A stretch of DNA of 64,000 bases, taken from positions 263,703,918 to 263,767,917 of the forward strand of contig NC_053391.1 in assembly GCF_905171765.1 (NCBI RefSeq). The letters are read 5' to 3'. The stretch is from Bufo bufo. Lineage: Eukaryota > Chordata > Amphibia > Anura > Bufonidae. Shown here piece after piece: positions 23,501 to 32,879 of the stretch (the stretch's first letter is position 1; each line of letters opens with the position of its first letter). Position numbers and translations under genes: made by a program. The notes under the pieces are model-generated. The model saw only the letters and a program-made list of their open reading frames with translations, made no database searches and was not told the DNA's origin.

Positions 23501-24303
23501 AACTCCTGCCTAAGCGGCAGCTGGTGTAGGAAGGATTCATTAAGGCGCCAATGACATATTCTAGGGTAGTAACCTGATGTTTTAATGTTAATTGACACTG
23601 GAGCATGGTCCGACCAGGAAATTGGTCCTATGTCGGCATCTGCAAGCATCCTTAAAATTGGGATATTACCAAAAAAGTAGTCTATACGGGAATGTGTATT
23701 ATGTGGATGTGAGAAGAAAGAAAACGTTTTTGCAGTGGGATAGTTAATTCTCCAGAGGTCATATAATTCGAATTTTCTAATAAGACGCCTAAAAAGACGT
23801 GAGTTTCGACACTGATCCTTAGTAGGCGGTCTATTCTGAAGGGTTAATCTATCTAGACGCTCGGAGAAGGAGAGATTAAAGTCTCCTCCTACTAGCAATG
23901 CAGCTGGGAGCAACTTCGATAATTTCAAAAACACCTTATTAAGAAAAGGGATTTGGGCAGTATTCGGAGCGTATAAATTGCACAGTACGTGTGGGCTACC
24001 ATTGAGTGTGGCTTTTAGTATAATATACCTGCCAGCTGGATCAATAATAGCATCTTCCACCTGTAAAGGGCAATCAGCAGATATGAGAATGGCAACACCT
24101 GCTCTCTTTCTCCCAGAGGAAGCAGAATATATACGAGGGAATAAATATTGCGCAAACTTGAAAGAGCCCTGGTGATCAAAGTGGGTCTCCTGAAGAAAGA
24201 CTATGTCAGCTTTCTGAGACTTGCACTCAGTAAGTGCCAGGCGTCTCTTCACATTAGAGTTAAGACCTTTTACATTAAGCGAGACATATTTAATCATTTT
24301 CAA
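20506..24303 (-). CDS. L1-type ORF2 protein: endonuclease and reverse transcriptase, intact
   Basis: 1,265-aa protein that nicks target DNA and reverse-transcribes L1 RNA there. Domains seen: an APE-like endonuclease at the N-terminus (SLNVKGLNSN with Asn, LQETHFD with Glu about residues 37-42, VGGDFNLSFSERLDR, SRIDYFF and SDHAPVSI with the catalytic His); reverse transcriptase with APGPDGLPY, YRPIALLN (about 538), SLDAEKAFDRLGW (catalytic Asp about 604), GTRQGCPLSPLLF and LSLFADDILL (FADD 708-711); a C-terminal CX2CX8HX4C finger CWRCMIGKGTHLHIFWEC (about 1,137-1,154). Length fits full-length L1 ORF2. The start MKMIKYVSLNVKGL is in the usual place just before the endonuclease. There are no stops or frameshifts, and ORF1 ends 529 bp upstream. 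Confidence 0.97.
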   Translation of the reverse strand: MKMIKYVSLNVKGLNSNVKRRLALTECKSQKADIVFLQETHFDHQGSFKFAQYLFPRIYSASSGRKRAGVAILISADCPLQVEDAIIDPAGRYIILKATLNGSPHVLCNLYAPNTAQIPFLNKVFLKLSKLLPAALLVGGDFNLSFSERLDRLTLQNRPPTKDQCRNSRLFRRLIRKFELYDLWRINYPTAKTFSFFSHPHNTHSRIDYFFGNIPILRMLADADIGPISWSDHAPVSINIKTSGYYPRICHWRLNESFLHQLPLRQELREGLTEYFTLNQSSGPPISMIWEAHKAVFRGACIAMGSRLKKDRTMQQHNITSQLKDLEKMLESRCSRPLLRRIITLRARLKELLFYKTEKKLLYSRQRFYMWGNKPHTLLARQLRDSGTINTPTAMRRGDGAIVYDPEVISNLFQDYYKALYSIPQQLPSDPRRSKLLLDSFLSKCDLPQLSGEALASLNAPITVEELQEVLKQLPNNKAPGPDGLPYIYYATFSDILLPHMTLLFNSFLQGSPIPTSMSHSYITLIPKPGKDPLECGNYRPIALLNSDLKIFTKTLANRLSDWLPQLIHKDQVGFVRNRQGGDNTRRTIDLIDITNKRRDSALLLSLDAEKAFDRLGWPFMFSTMEAFGLKGPFLTALHVLYAQPTAIVKIKHAHSLPFPIKNGTRQGCPLSPLLFVLCIEPLAAAIRSHPDIHGIKVNAVEFKLSLFADDILLTLTDLHISLPNLFKLLETYGRLSGYKINTTKTEALPLNLAPDILTTLKSTFNFQWTETSLRYLGVNLTPTYSSLYAQNFPSMFRELKALLIKWMPFPISLLGRIASVKMNILPKLLYLFETLPIPVPEKELRDFQSSIFRFIWNGKRHRIACSILMSPKTQGGLAVPNIKKYYWATHLRRLPAWSNIYAYSRWMEIEKLWIAPVHPNSLIWYSLQPSLRPELLGPMSFTCNIWSRCNRLFSLASEKSSIVSFLYNPLFKLGMSTAFLKTWFPRKLFRFADVVNYRTLGLFSFDEVRSLHQLPESCRYQYVQISHFFSDLFHSTKVSTPTLFEKLCKLTVTTKGHISDIYLILSSSSVTHSYMSKWEVILGHPITYAEWKQIWERAAKSSSCITYRENTYKVLMFWYHTPQLLKHFSQDISDRCWRCMIGKGTHLHIFWECPVIVPFWRMVESVFFQLLAIRFPFTPFFYLLNMPKMSLKKQFLLLVLQVLTAARRLIARFWLRADAPTRMDLIHSVREVRKMEYLTACITNSVDRFTKIWQTWDDAFDHLQ

Positions 24304-24832
24304 AGCATGGAATATATGTACTTGCTATGTGGTTGCAATGGATCCTTCTCAAGGACACTGTCATAGATGAAAACACCTTAAGGCATTCAGTCGATTGTGA
24401 TTTGGGATCTGGAGACCTGAGTATAAAAAACAATAAAAAGAGACACAAAAGGGAAGGGGGGGAGACACAAGACCATACAAACATAAAGAATACACCATTT
24501 AGTATCAGAACATTGGGTGTTGTCACCCAGATACAGATCAGTGAGCAACAACTAGTGATATTAATATCAGCAAACTGCCGCCCCTCCAGCCCAACCAACA
24601 GAAGCTGGGGGGGGGAGGGCGAAACTACTGATCTGCTTATTGGAAGCATGACTGGACTGGCACAGGATGGGCCAGGTTTCAAAGCTTATTAGAACATGAA
24701 ATAACCAGAGAATTGAACAATAAACCAATTCTACTAACATAGGACCTTAAACAGAGAACCATAAGGCCGTCGCCTCCTGGCGAATAAGAACAGTAGGAGA
24801 TACAATTTAAGCTAATGAAGTCCATGCAGCAA

Positions 24833-25906
24833 TCATGGGGGTTCATCTTGTGGCTCACGTAGAGGGGTCCCTCCAGCGGGGGAAGATCTTCTTCTCTTTT
24901 GTCTGGCAGGTTGCCAAATTGGACCCAGGGCAGGCTGTGGATCCGGTAGTTCCCAGTCCGTGATGGATGGAATCTCAATGCCCAAAGCAGCACAAAAATC
25001 AGGGAGGTCTGAATGCTGACGCAAGATGGAGGATCTGCCATTTTTCGTGACTATTAATGCAAACGGGAACCCCCATCTATAAGGGATCTTCTTTTCCTTC
25101 AGCAGTTGCAATAAAGGCTGTAATACTCTTCTTTTTTGGAGTGTGCACCAAGATAAGTCTTGATATAAATGAACAGAAGCGCCATGGAAATCAATGGAGC
25201 GTGCTTCCCTGGCTTTGGACATAATGCTTTCCTTCACCTGAAAATCGTGCACGCAGCAAATTACGTCTCTGGGCTGCGTGGATGAGGACTTAGGCCGCAG
25301 CGCTCTGTGAGCTCGATCAAGCTTGATAAACTGGGGTGGCTGTGTGCCTAATAAAGCATTAAAAAGTTCAGATAATATTTCCTGCAGATTTTCTTCCGCA
25401 TTAGCTTCAGGCAAACCCCGTACACGGATGTTATTTCTGCGCCCTCTGTTATCTAGGTCTTCCAGATGACGTGCATTGTCCCTGATAACTTGGGATTGAG
25501 AAGCAATAACAGATTGTAAATGTGCCACACTTCTACGGGTGTCATCATGGTCTATTTCAATAGTGTCCATGCGGTCTGCTAAGTGCTTCAGATCCTGCCT
25601 TAAAGTTGAGATTTCCGATTTACAGGCATTTCTGACTTCTGAGACCAGCATTTTAAAATCATCCTTAGTAGGCAAATGTTGTAATGTCTGCTGAAGTATT
25701 GTAGGGCCCTGGGACGGTTGCAGAAGATCTCCCTCTCCCTCGTCCTCATATTCACTTCCCTGCTCCCAAGTAACAGCTTCTCCTCCCTCTCTTCTTCTAT
25801 GATGCTGCTGGTTAGGGGGATCATCAGAGGATTCGGCCCAATCTCGCCGCCTCTGGGACGGAGTGGCCATTGGTTTGGCTTGTTTAGCTGCAGATTTTGG
25901 CGGCAT
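24833..25906 (-). CDS. L1-type ORF1 protein: RNA-binding chaperone, intact
   Basis: L1 ORF1p, the trimeric nucleic-acid chaperone that packages L1 RNA. I place the start at MPPKSAAKQAKPM (25,906), giving 357 aa. The frame is open further upstream to 26,359, where it enters LINE-A; another possible start inside LINE-B is MGKKLLGK at 26,236. Seen in order: a basic and acidic low-complexity N-terminus with an acidic patch, a heptad-rich coiled coil (about residues 80-145), an RRM-like core beginning NNIRVRGLPE with AHRALRPK, then the C-terminal domain and a basic tail (QKRRRSS). It is uninterrupted and supports autonomy of LINE-B. Confidence 0.9.
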   Translation of the reverse strand: MPPKSAAKQAKPMATPSQRRRDWAESSDDPPNQQHHRRREGGEAVTWEQGSEYEDEGEGDLLQPSQGPTILQQTLQHLPTKDDFKMLVSEVRNACKSEISTLRQDLKHLADRMDTIEIDHDDTRRSVAHLQSVIASQSQVIRDNARHLEDLDNRGRRNNIRVRGLPEANAEENLQEILSELFNALLGTQPPQFIKLDRAHRALRPKSSSTQPRDVICCVHDFQVKESIMSKAREARSIDFHGASVHLYQDLSWCTLQKRRVLQPLLQLLKEKKIPYRWGFPFALIVTKNGRSSILRQHSDLPDFCAALGIEIPSITDWELPDPQPALGPIWQPARQKRRRSSPAGGTPLREPQDEPP

Positions 25907-26336
25907 AATGGCGGCTATGTCTCCTGTTAGATGTAGCCCCTCTCCTGCCCCTGTGGGATTTAGCTGTGTCCCCACAGCGCTAGTGGGTAGGAAAGTCCTT
26001 GCTAGTGGGGACAGGGAGGAGGTAGGAAGCCGTAAGGCTGGATTACTGCTCGTACCTGTCGGCGGCTGTGCGCTCGTCTCTTCACCCTCACACGCGCCGG
26101 AGGCCTGAGATGGAAGCAGGCCGCAACCGGACGGAGCCGCGCGGAGTGGACGGCTGAGGTAGGAATCGAGCGTCTTATTCCCCCAGGCGGATGATCGGGA
26201 CGAGGTGGAGGGCTTGCCCAGCAATTTTTTCCCCATGTGCTGCAATGGCGCGGTAGGAGAGTCTCCTTTAGCAGCTAATGGCGGCGGAGCTCTGTCTTCA
26301 CGCGGCCATTCCTGAAGACGTCCAGGCCACGCCCCC

Positions 26337-26351
26337 AAGGATACATTTTTT
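26337..26351. repeat. LINE-B target-site duplication, 5' side
   Basis: AAGGATACATTTTTT, partner of 20,197-20,211. Confidence 0.93.
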
Positions 26352-26377
26352 AAAGCCACTCTCGCTCTCTTATTTGA

Positions 26378-28513
26378 TCAAATAAATTTTGCGAAGGCCC
26401 CATTTAAAATTTTGACATCTTTATGCCTTATTAATATAGGCAACGTCTGCATGGGGTATAGTAATTTAGGAAAACTGACCATTTTTATCAAATGGCATCT
26501 ACCTAAGAGTGAAAGGGCCAAGCTTTGCCACCTGTTCAAATCCTGAGTAATCCGTTTTATTAGGGGCGTATAGTTCAGGTTATATAAGGAATGTTTCGAG
26601 TGCCCGATTTTGATTCCTAAGTAGGTGATGTAGTGTTTTGCTATTGCAATTGGATATCCTTGTAAGTCTTTTGGTCGTCTCGGGTCTGGGGAACCTATGT
26701 ATAGTAGTTCACACTTGCTAGTATTGACTTTAAATCCTGATGACTTTCCAAAGTCCTCTATTACCTTAAATATTTTGCCTATGTCTTTTTGGGGATTAGC
26801 TAAAAATAGATTGATATCATCAGCAAAAAGAGAAAATGTCACCTTCTGGGAACCAATTTTGATCCTTTCGTATATGTCAGTTTGCTCTAAGTATCTTGCA
26901 AGTGGCTCTATTGCTATATTAAACATAAGCGGGGATAGGGGACAACCCTGCCGGGTTCCTTTAAGCAAAGGGATGGCTTGAGATAGAAATCCCGGTAATG
27001 CTATCTGTGCTTTTGGTTCCGTATATAATGCTGACAGGAATGTTCGAAACGCCCCCTTAATATTCATGGTGTCAAGAACTTTCGCCAACCACTCCCAGCT
27101 CACGTTGTCAAACGCTTTCTCGGCGTCGATTGTTAACAATGCTGGAGAGCTGAAACAGTTTGGCTGCCTATTGACATAGTCTAGTACTGCCATTACCTTT
27201 CTTACATTAAATACCGCCGACCTACCCTTAACGAATCCCACCTGCGATGGACCTATCAATTCTGGCAGCAAATTCGCTAGCCTATTGGCCATAATTTTTG
27301 AAAAAACTTTTTGGTCAACATTTATTAGGGATATTGGTCGGTATGAAGATGGCAAAAGGGGATCTTTACCGGGCTTCGGTAAGAGCCGGATGTGAGCTGT
27401 ATGATTGGTTATTATATGAACCTGGCCTCCTAGTACTTTGTTGAAACCCTCCGTCAGGATGTGGACTACTTCCTCCCTTAGCACCTTGTAGAATTCCCCA
27501 GTATACCCGTCTGGCCCAGGCGATTTTCCTGACTTAAGGGATTTTATAGTTTCAGAAACTTCCTCCACCGATATGGGCTTATTTAGTATATCCAATTGGT
27601 CATCATGGAGCCTTGGGATATTAGGGTGATCTAATAAAGCTGTCATAGGAGATTGGGACTGAGGATCTGCATCATATAGATTCTGATAATACACCTTAAA
27701 AATCCCTAGAACTTTTTCTGGGTCACTCTGTTTTACACCCTGTTTATCTGAAATAATGGGATTGAACGCCGGGCCTCTCCGTGCTTTAGATAGTCTAGCT
27801 AGTAATCTGCCCGACTTGTTTCCGTATGTAAATAGTTTAGACTCTTTTTGCGACCTATACATTCCTTCCCATCTATTGTACCAGAGTTTGTAGTCCTTTT
27901 TGGCCACTACCCAATCTGTTTTATGCTGATCAGTGGGTGAGAGAAGAAATATTGAATACGTCCTCCTCAGTGACTCCGTTACTTCCTCTAGCTTTTTGAC
28001 TGTTTTTGCTTTAAGTGAATGTACATATGATATAATTCTTCCTCTCAGCACAACCTTTTCTGTATCCCATAAAAGAATAGGGTTATCAACATGTTGAGCA
28101 TTATCTGCTGTAAATTCCATGTGCCACCCTTTTAATAAATCTATGAAGTTCTCATTGTCCCCCAGAAATGCAGGGAAACGCCATATGTAGTCAGAACCCT
28201 TGCGGATTCTATCGTTCAAATCCAGCTGTATCGGTGAATGGTCCGAAATAACCATGTCCAATATTTTGGAGCTACTTATTTTGTTTTGCATGCTGGCAGA
28301 TATTAAGAAATAATCAATTCGAGACCATGATTCATTCGGTGCCGAGAAAAATGTGAATTCTCGCCCTTCTGGGTTATGAATTCTCCAGGAATCAATGAGA
28401 TCATTGTCTCGAATTAAGTCTTCAAGTACTCTCTCCCTTCCTGAGACTCCTTTTTGCGGATTTCTCACAGGTTTTCTATCCTCATTTCTTTTCATGACTG
28501 TGTTCATGTCTCC
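26378..28513 (-). pseudogene. LINE-A ORF2, endonuclease end to RT (copy 2)
   Basis: Open for about 710 residues between the hAT and LINE-B insertions. It starts with VGGDMNTVMKRNEDR, then SRIDYFLIS and SDHSPIQLD (catalytic His of the endonuclease), then the RT motifs SGKSPGPDG, YRPISLINVD, TIDAEKAFD, GTRQGCPLSP and FADDINLFL. A TGA replaces the Trp codon read in copy 1 just before the LINE-B site (AKFI-stop-SNKRARV at about 26,378). Apart from that stop this stretch is better preserved than copy 1. It is non-functional because of the flanking insertions. Confidence 0.9.
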
Positions 28514-28699
28514 CCCTACTACAGTGCTTCTCAATTATTTTCTGTCATGCCCCCCCTAGGAAGAAGAAAACATTTCGCGCCCCCCGCGCGACTGTAAATA
28601 GTATCATTTGTCTATAAAATTGTTATAAGTACTGCTACTGGGGCTCCCTCTCTCCAGCCGTAGAGTTGCTAGGCAACCGACGCCTTGTGGGACGCCGCT

Positions 28700-29030
28700 T
28701 GTGGATGACGGACACTTATGGGGGGATCTGTGGATGACGGACACTTATGGGGGGGATCTGTGGATGACGGACACTTATGGGGGGATCTGTGGATAACGGA
28801 CACTTATGGGGGGGATCTGTGGATGACGGACACTTATGGGGGATCTGTGGATGACGGACACTTATGGGGGGATCTGTGGATGACGGACACTTATGGGGGG
28901 GATCTGTGGACGACGGACACTTATGGGGGGATCTGTGGATGACGGACACACACTTATGGGGGGATCTGTGGATGACGGACACTTATGGTGGGATCTGTGG
29001 ATGACGGACACTTATGGGGGGGATCTGTGG
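28700..29030. repeat. Minisatellite inside hAT (eleven units)
   Basis: Eleven tandem units of 28-32 bp of the same sequence as the six-unit array at 8,115-8,290. It is therefore length-variable between the two copies. Open frames through it on both strands are an effect of the repeat and are not genes. Confidence 0.85.
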
Positions 29031-30079
29031 CTGGCACTGTTATATATGTGCCATCCACAGACCCCCCACCCCATAACAGTGCCATCCACAGTGCCCCCCC
29101 CCAGCCCATAACAGTGCCATCCACAGACCGCCACCCCTTAACCACCTTCGGACGGCCTAGCGCAGATTCACGTTTCGGAGGTGGCAGCGCTGCGCACAGT
29201 CACGCATATACGCGTCATCTCGCGAGACGCGAGATTTCGCTCAAAGCCGGCCCGCGCATGCGCATCGCGGGCCGGCAAAAGTTAAAGAACAATTTCGTCA
29301 CCAGCCTGCCAGCAACGATAATTGGCTGGCAGGCTGGCGATTTTCAAAAAATCCAATCACAAGCCATATAACAGATCATATTAGTAAATATGATCTGTTA
29401 TATGGCTGCCCTGCTCCTCTGCTGGTCCTTTTCGTCGGTTGGATCCAGCAGAGGAGCAGGCTTCACAGTGAGTAGCACCAACACCACACTTTAGCCCCAA
29501 ATCACCCCCCTGCACCCCAATTAACCCTTTGATCACCCCTTTCAATCACTTAGTTAAAGACAAAAAGTGATCAGTGTAAACTGACACTTTTTTTTTTCAC
29601 TAGTATTGGCTGTTAGGTTTTAGGATAGTTTAGGCCCCTTGGTTAGGTAGTTTAGCGTCAGTTAGCGCCCAGCCCACCGCACCGCAGTCACTGATTCGCT
29701 GATTAGCGTATCGCTAATCAGCATTTGTACTTTTATAGTATCTGTAAGTGATCAAAACTGATCACGGTCAGATCTATAATTGTATTAGTGTCACCTTAGC
29801 TCACCCTCCACCCAAAACGCAGTGTTTGCCCGATCAGGCCTGATCGGTCGCCCACACGTGCGTTCACCCACTCCCGCCCCACCGCAGTGACAAAAAATAT
29901 ATATTTTTTTGATCACTGCACATTCATTTTACACGCACTGCGGCGATAAAAAAATCAGTTTTGATATTTTTTATCAACCGCAGCGGCCTCCGGTACTTCG
30001 CTAGCCTCCCCTTTGTAAGACAGGCTTGCTTTTTTTCTTGGGTAGTCTCAGGGAATACCCCTAAATTTAGTAGTCCAAA

Positions 30080-32032
30080 ATGTCAAACAGGGGGTATTCT
30101 TCTGAAGAGGCCTACAGGATTCTGACCCAGTCGGATGAGGAATGGGAACCCTCATCTGACGAATCTAGCGGGTCAGAATATGAACCTGTAGAAAGCAGTG
30201 GCTCTCTGACCCAAAGTTCGGACGAGGAGGTGGAGGTCCCTGATAGCACCAGGCGTACCAGGCCCCGTGTCGCTAGACCACAGGTTGCGCAGGATCCGCT
30301 TCAAGAGCAGCAGAGTGGGGCTGGCGCTGCCGGATCATGTGGTGAGGCATACACCAGCAGCGCAGCCCTCCCTGGACCTAGTACCAGCACTGCCGTACAA
30401 CATGGTGACGTGGCGAGCACCAGAAGGGCAGTTGAAGCTGGTACGGTGGCACGTGCAGTAGTTACCCCGTCGCAGCCACCGCACAGACAGGCCCGTAGAG
30501 CCCCTAGAATCCCTGAGGTGCTGGCAAACCCTGATTGGCAGTCACCAACTTCAGCCGCACCTGTAGTTCCCCCTTTCACCGCCCAGTCTGGAGTTCGGGT
30601 TGAGACGGCTCAAATCGGTTCGGCCCTGGGATTTTTTGAGCTGTTCTTGACTGCGGAGCTCTTGGACTTAGTCGTGGCAGAGACAAACCGGTATGCCACA
30701 CAATTTATATCCGCCAACCCGGGAAGCTTTTATGCCCAGCCTTTCCGGTGGAAACCAGTCCAAGTTTCCGAACTTAAAATTTTTTTGGGCCTTCTCCTCA
30801 ACATGGGTCTAACTAAAAAGCATGAATTGCGGTCATATTGGTCCACGAACCCGATTCATCACATGCCCATGTTCTCTGCTGCTATGTCCAGGGCACGATT
30901 TGAGGCCATCCTCCGTTTCCTGCATTTTAGCGACAACACCACCTCCCGTCCCAGAGGCCACCCAGCTTTTGACCGGCTCCACAAAATTCGGCCCCTCATA
31001 GACCACTTCAACCAGAAATTTGCAGATTTGTATACCCCAGAGCAAAACATCTGCGTAGACGAGTCCCTAATACATTTTACCGGGCGCCATGGCTTCAAAC
31101 AATACATCCCAAGCAAGCGTGCCCGGTATGGGGTCAAATTGTATAAGCTCTGTGAAAGGGCCACAGGCTATACCCACAAATTTCGGATCTATGAGGGAAA
31201 AGATCAGACCCTGGAGCCGGTCGGTTGCCCTGACTACCTGGGGAGCAGTGGGAAGACAGTCTGGGACTTGGTGTCACCCTTATTCGGCAAGGGGTACCAT
31301 CTTTATGTGGACAATTTCTACACAAGTGTGGCCCTCTTTAGGCATTTGTTTCTAGAACGGATTTGCGCCTGTGGCACCGCGCGAACTAGTCGCGTGGGCT
31401 TCCCCCAACGGCTCGTTACCACCCGTCTTGCAAGGGGGGAGAGGGCTGCCTTGTGTAACGAAGAACTGCTCGCGGTGAAATGGAGAGACAAGCGTGACGT
31501 TTACATGCTCTCCTCCATTCACGCAGACACGACAATACAAATTGAGCAAGCAACCCGTGTCATTGAAAAGCCCCTCTGTGTCCACGACTATAATGCGCTC
31601 ATGGGAGGGGTGGACTTCAATGACCAGATGTTGTCTCCGTATTTAGTTTCCCGCAGAACCAGACGCTGGTATAAGAAGGTGTCTGTATATTTAATTCAAT
31701 TGGCGCTGTATAATAGTTTTTTTCTCTACAGTAAGGCTGGGAGAACAGGATCCTTCCTCAAATTCCAGGAAGAGATCATCGAGAACCTCCTTTATCCAGG
31801 AGGTTCCGTGGCCCCATCCACCAGTGTAGTTAGCCGTCTACACGAGCGACATTTCCCCAGTGTCGTTCCTGGTACCTCAACCCAACCGTCACCCCGAAAA
31901 AGATGTCGTGTCTGTAGCAGGAGTGGAATAAGGCGTGACACCCGCTATTTCTGTCCTGACTGTCCTGACCACCCTGCCCTATGCTTTGGAGAGTGTTTCT
32001 GGAAGTACCACACACAGGTACACTTAGCATAG
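30080..32032 (+). CDS. piggyBac transposase, intact
   Basis: 650-aa DDE/DDD transposase that excises and inserts the element at TTAA without a footprint. Seen in order: an acidic, serine-rich N-terminus (MSNRGYSSEEAYR..., about 1-60), a low-complexity linker to about 170, the DDD core with ICVDESLIHF (Asp327), YHLYVDNFYTS (Asp411) and MGGVDFNDQM (Asp512, Asp515), and a C-terminal cross-brace zinc finger (C609-x2-C612, C625-x2-C628, C635, C639, H644, H648). Length is near that of known active members. There is no stop or frameshift and the start has the family's usual acidic leader. It lies about 940 bp inside the 5' end. The protein could act in trans even though its own element has lost one end. 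A domesticated role is not suggested by the context. Confidence 0.96.
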   Translation: MSNRGYSSEEAYRILTQSDEEWEPSSDESSGSEYEPVESSGSLTQSSDEEVEVPDSTRRTRPRVARPQVAQDPLQEQQSGAGAAGSCGEAYTSSAALPGPSTSTAVQHGDVASTRRAVEAGTVARAVVTPSQPPHRQARRAPRIPEVLANPDWQSPTSAAPVVPPFTAQSGVRVETAQIGSALGFFELFLTAELLDLVVAETNRYATQFISANPGSFYAQPFRWKPVQVSELKIFLGLLLNMGLTKKHELRSYWSTNPIHHMPMFSAAMSRARFEAILRFLHFSDNTTSRPRGHPAFDRLHKIRPLIDHFNQKFADLYTPEQNICVDESLIHFTGRHGFKQYIPSKRARYGVKLYKLCERATGYTHKFRIYEGKDQTLEPVGCPDYLGSSGKTVWDLVSPLFGKGYHLYVDNFYTSVALFRHLFLERICACGTARTSRVGFPQRLVTTRLARGERAALCNEELLAVKWRDKRDVYMLSSIHADTTIQIEQATRVIEKPLCVHDYNALMGGVDFNDQMLSPYLVSRRTRRWYKKVSVYLIQLALYNSFFLYSKAGRTGSFLKFQEEIIENLLYPGGSVAPSTSVVSRLHERHFPSVVPGTSTQPSPRKRCRVCSRSGIRRDTRYFCPDCPDHPALCFGECFWKYHTQVHLA

Positions 32033-32879
32033 GGATCACATCTCACCAGGACAGGCACACAGGGCTATTAGGGCCCTTTTACTCACAGCTGCTGCAAACC
32101 TCTCCTTTCACCTGGGATAAAGTGCATAACGTACTTCGCCACATCTTTGGGCGATTTGCGCTTTGCACATTGTCCCATGGGGAAGGAGAGGTTTGTTCTA
32201 TAAAGGTAAAAAAAAACGAAACAAAAAAAAAAATACCGGTAAGTAAAAAAGTTAACGTTCAGTTAAAAAAGTTAAAAAAAAGTTTATATGTTCTGTTCAA
32301 AAGTTAATAAATTTATTGCGTTGCGGCCTGGTTTTTTCTTTTTTGTTTTGTTTTTTTTACCTTCCAGGTGGACCAACCGATCGACTAGCTGCAGCACTGA
32401 TGTGCATTCTGACAGAAGCATTGCGCTGCTGTCAGATTACACGCAAGTCGGTGTATGCGGCGCTGCAAGACGAGATTTCTCCTCTGCAGTAAAAGATACG
32501 TTTGCCGAGGCATATGAGCTGAGGAGGTGGCGGTGTTCATATACTTTGGCAAACACTTTGTATATATAAAAAAAAAAATCCCGGCAATGATTTATTCATC
32601 CACATCGATTGATGTGAATGGAGAAATCTGGTTTGCCAGGGCATACGAGCTAAGTGGGTATGGATGTTGGGCGGAGCTCCTATGTCCTGGCAGACGCCTT
32701 TCCCCTCCTTTTTCTTTTTTTGGCAGAGATTTTTTCATCCACATTGATCGATGCGAATGAAGAAATCTGTGCCGTTCATTTTTTTCTTTTAGCCCAGAGG
32801 CTGAACGGAAAAAAAAAAATCTCATTACCCGTATGCTCAATATAAGGAGAATAGCAGAAACGCCTAATGCTGGGCATAC
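32033..32879. other. piggyBac region downstream of the transposase, non-coding
   Basis: Possible 3' UTR and arm sequence, AT-rich with A and T runs. Three short blocks near 32,500, 32,640 and 32,750 repeat 'gatgtgaatgg'-like and 'catatgagctgag'-like text. No gene seen. Confidence 0.4.

Larger units (their letters stand above)
20212..26336 (-). mobile_element. LINE-B: full-length L1 with both ORFs open
   Basis: 6,125-bp L1-clade retrotransposon on the minus strand, inserted in LINE-A. The 3' poly(A) is read as a T run at 20,206-20,222 and a perfect 15-bp duplication surrounds the element. The 5' end starts with GGGGGCGTGGCCTGGACG. ORF1 and ORF2 are both uninterrupted. Copy 1 has the clean empty site near 5,765. 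All structural requirements for autonomous retrotransposition appear to be present, so this is a young and possibly active copy. Confidence 0.95.

Noticed and set aside
26237..26359. Extension of LINE-B ORF1 to a Met at 26,359
   Set aside because: That Met and the next residues are encoded by LINE-A beyond the target duplication, so they cannot belong to the LINE-B protein.
28700..29030. Regular short repeats that could suggest a CRISPR array
   Set aside because: Units are directly adjacent without unique spacers, vary in length and lie inside a hAT element of a vertebrate genome: a minisatellite.
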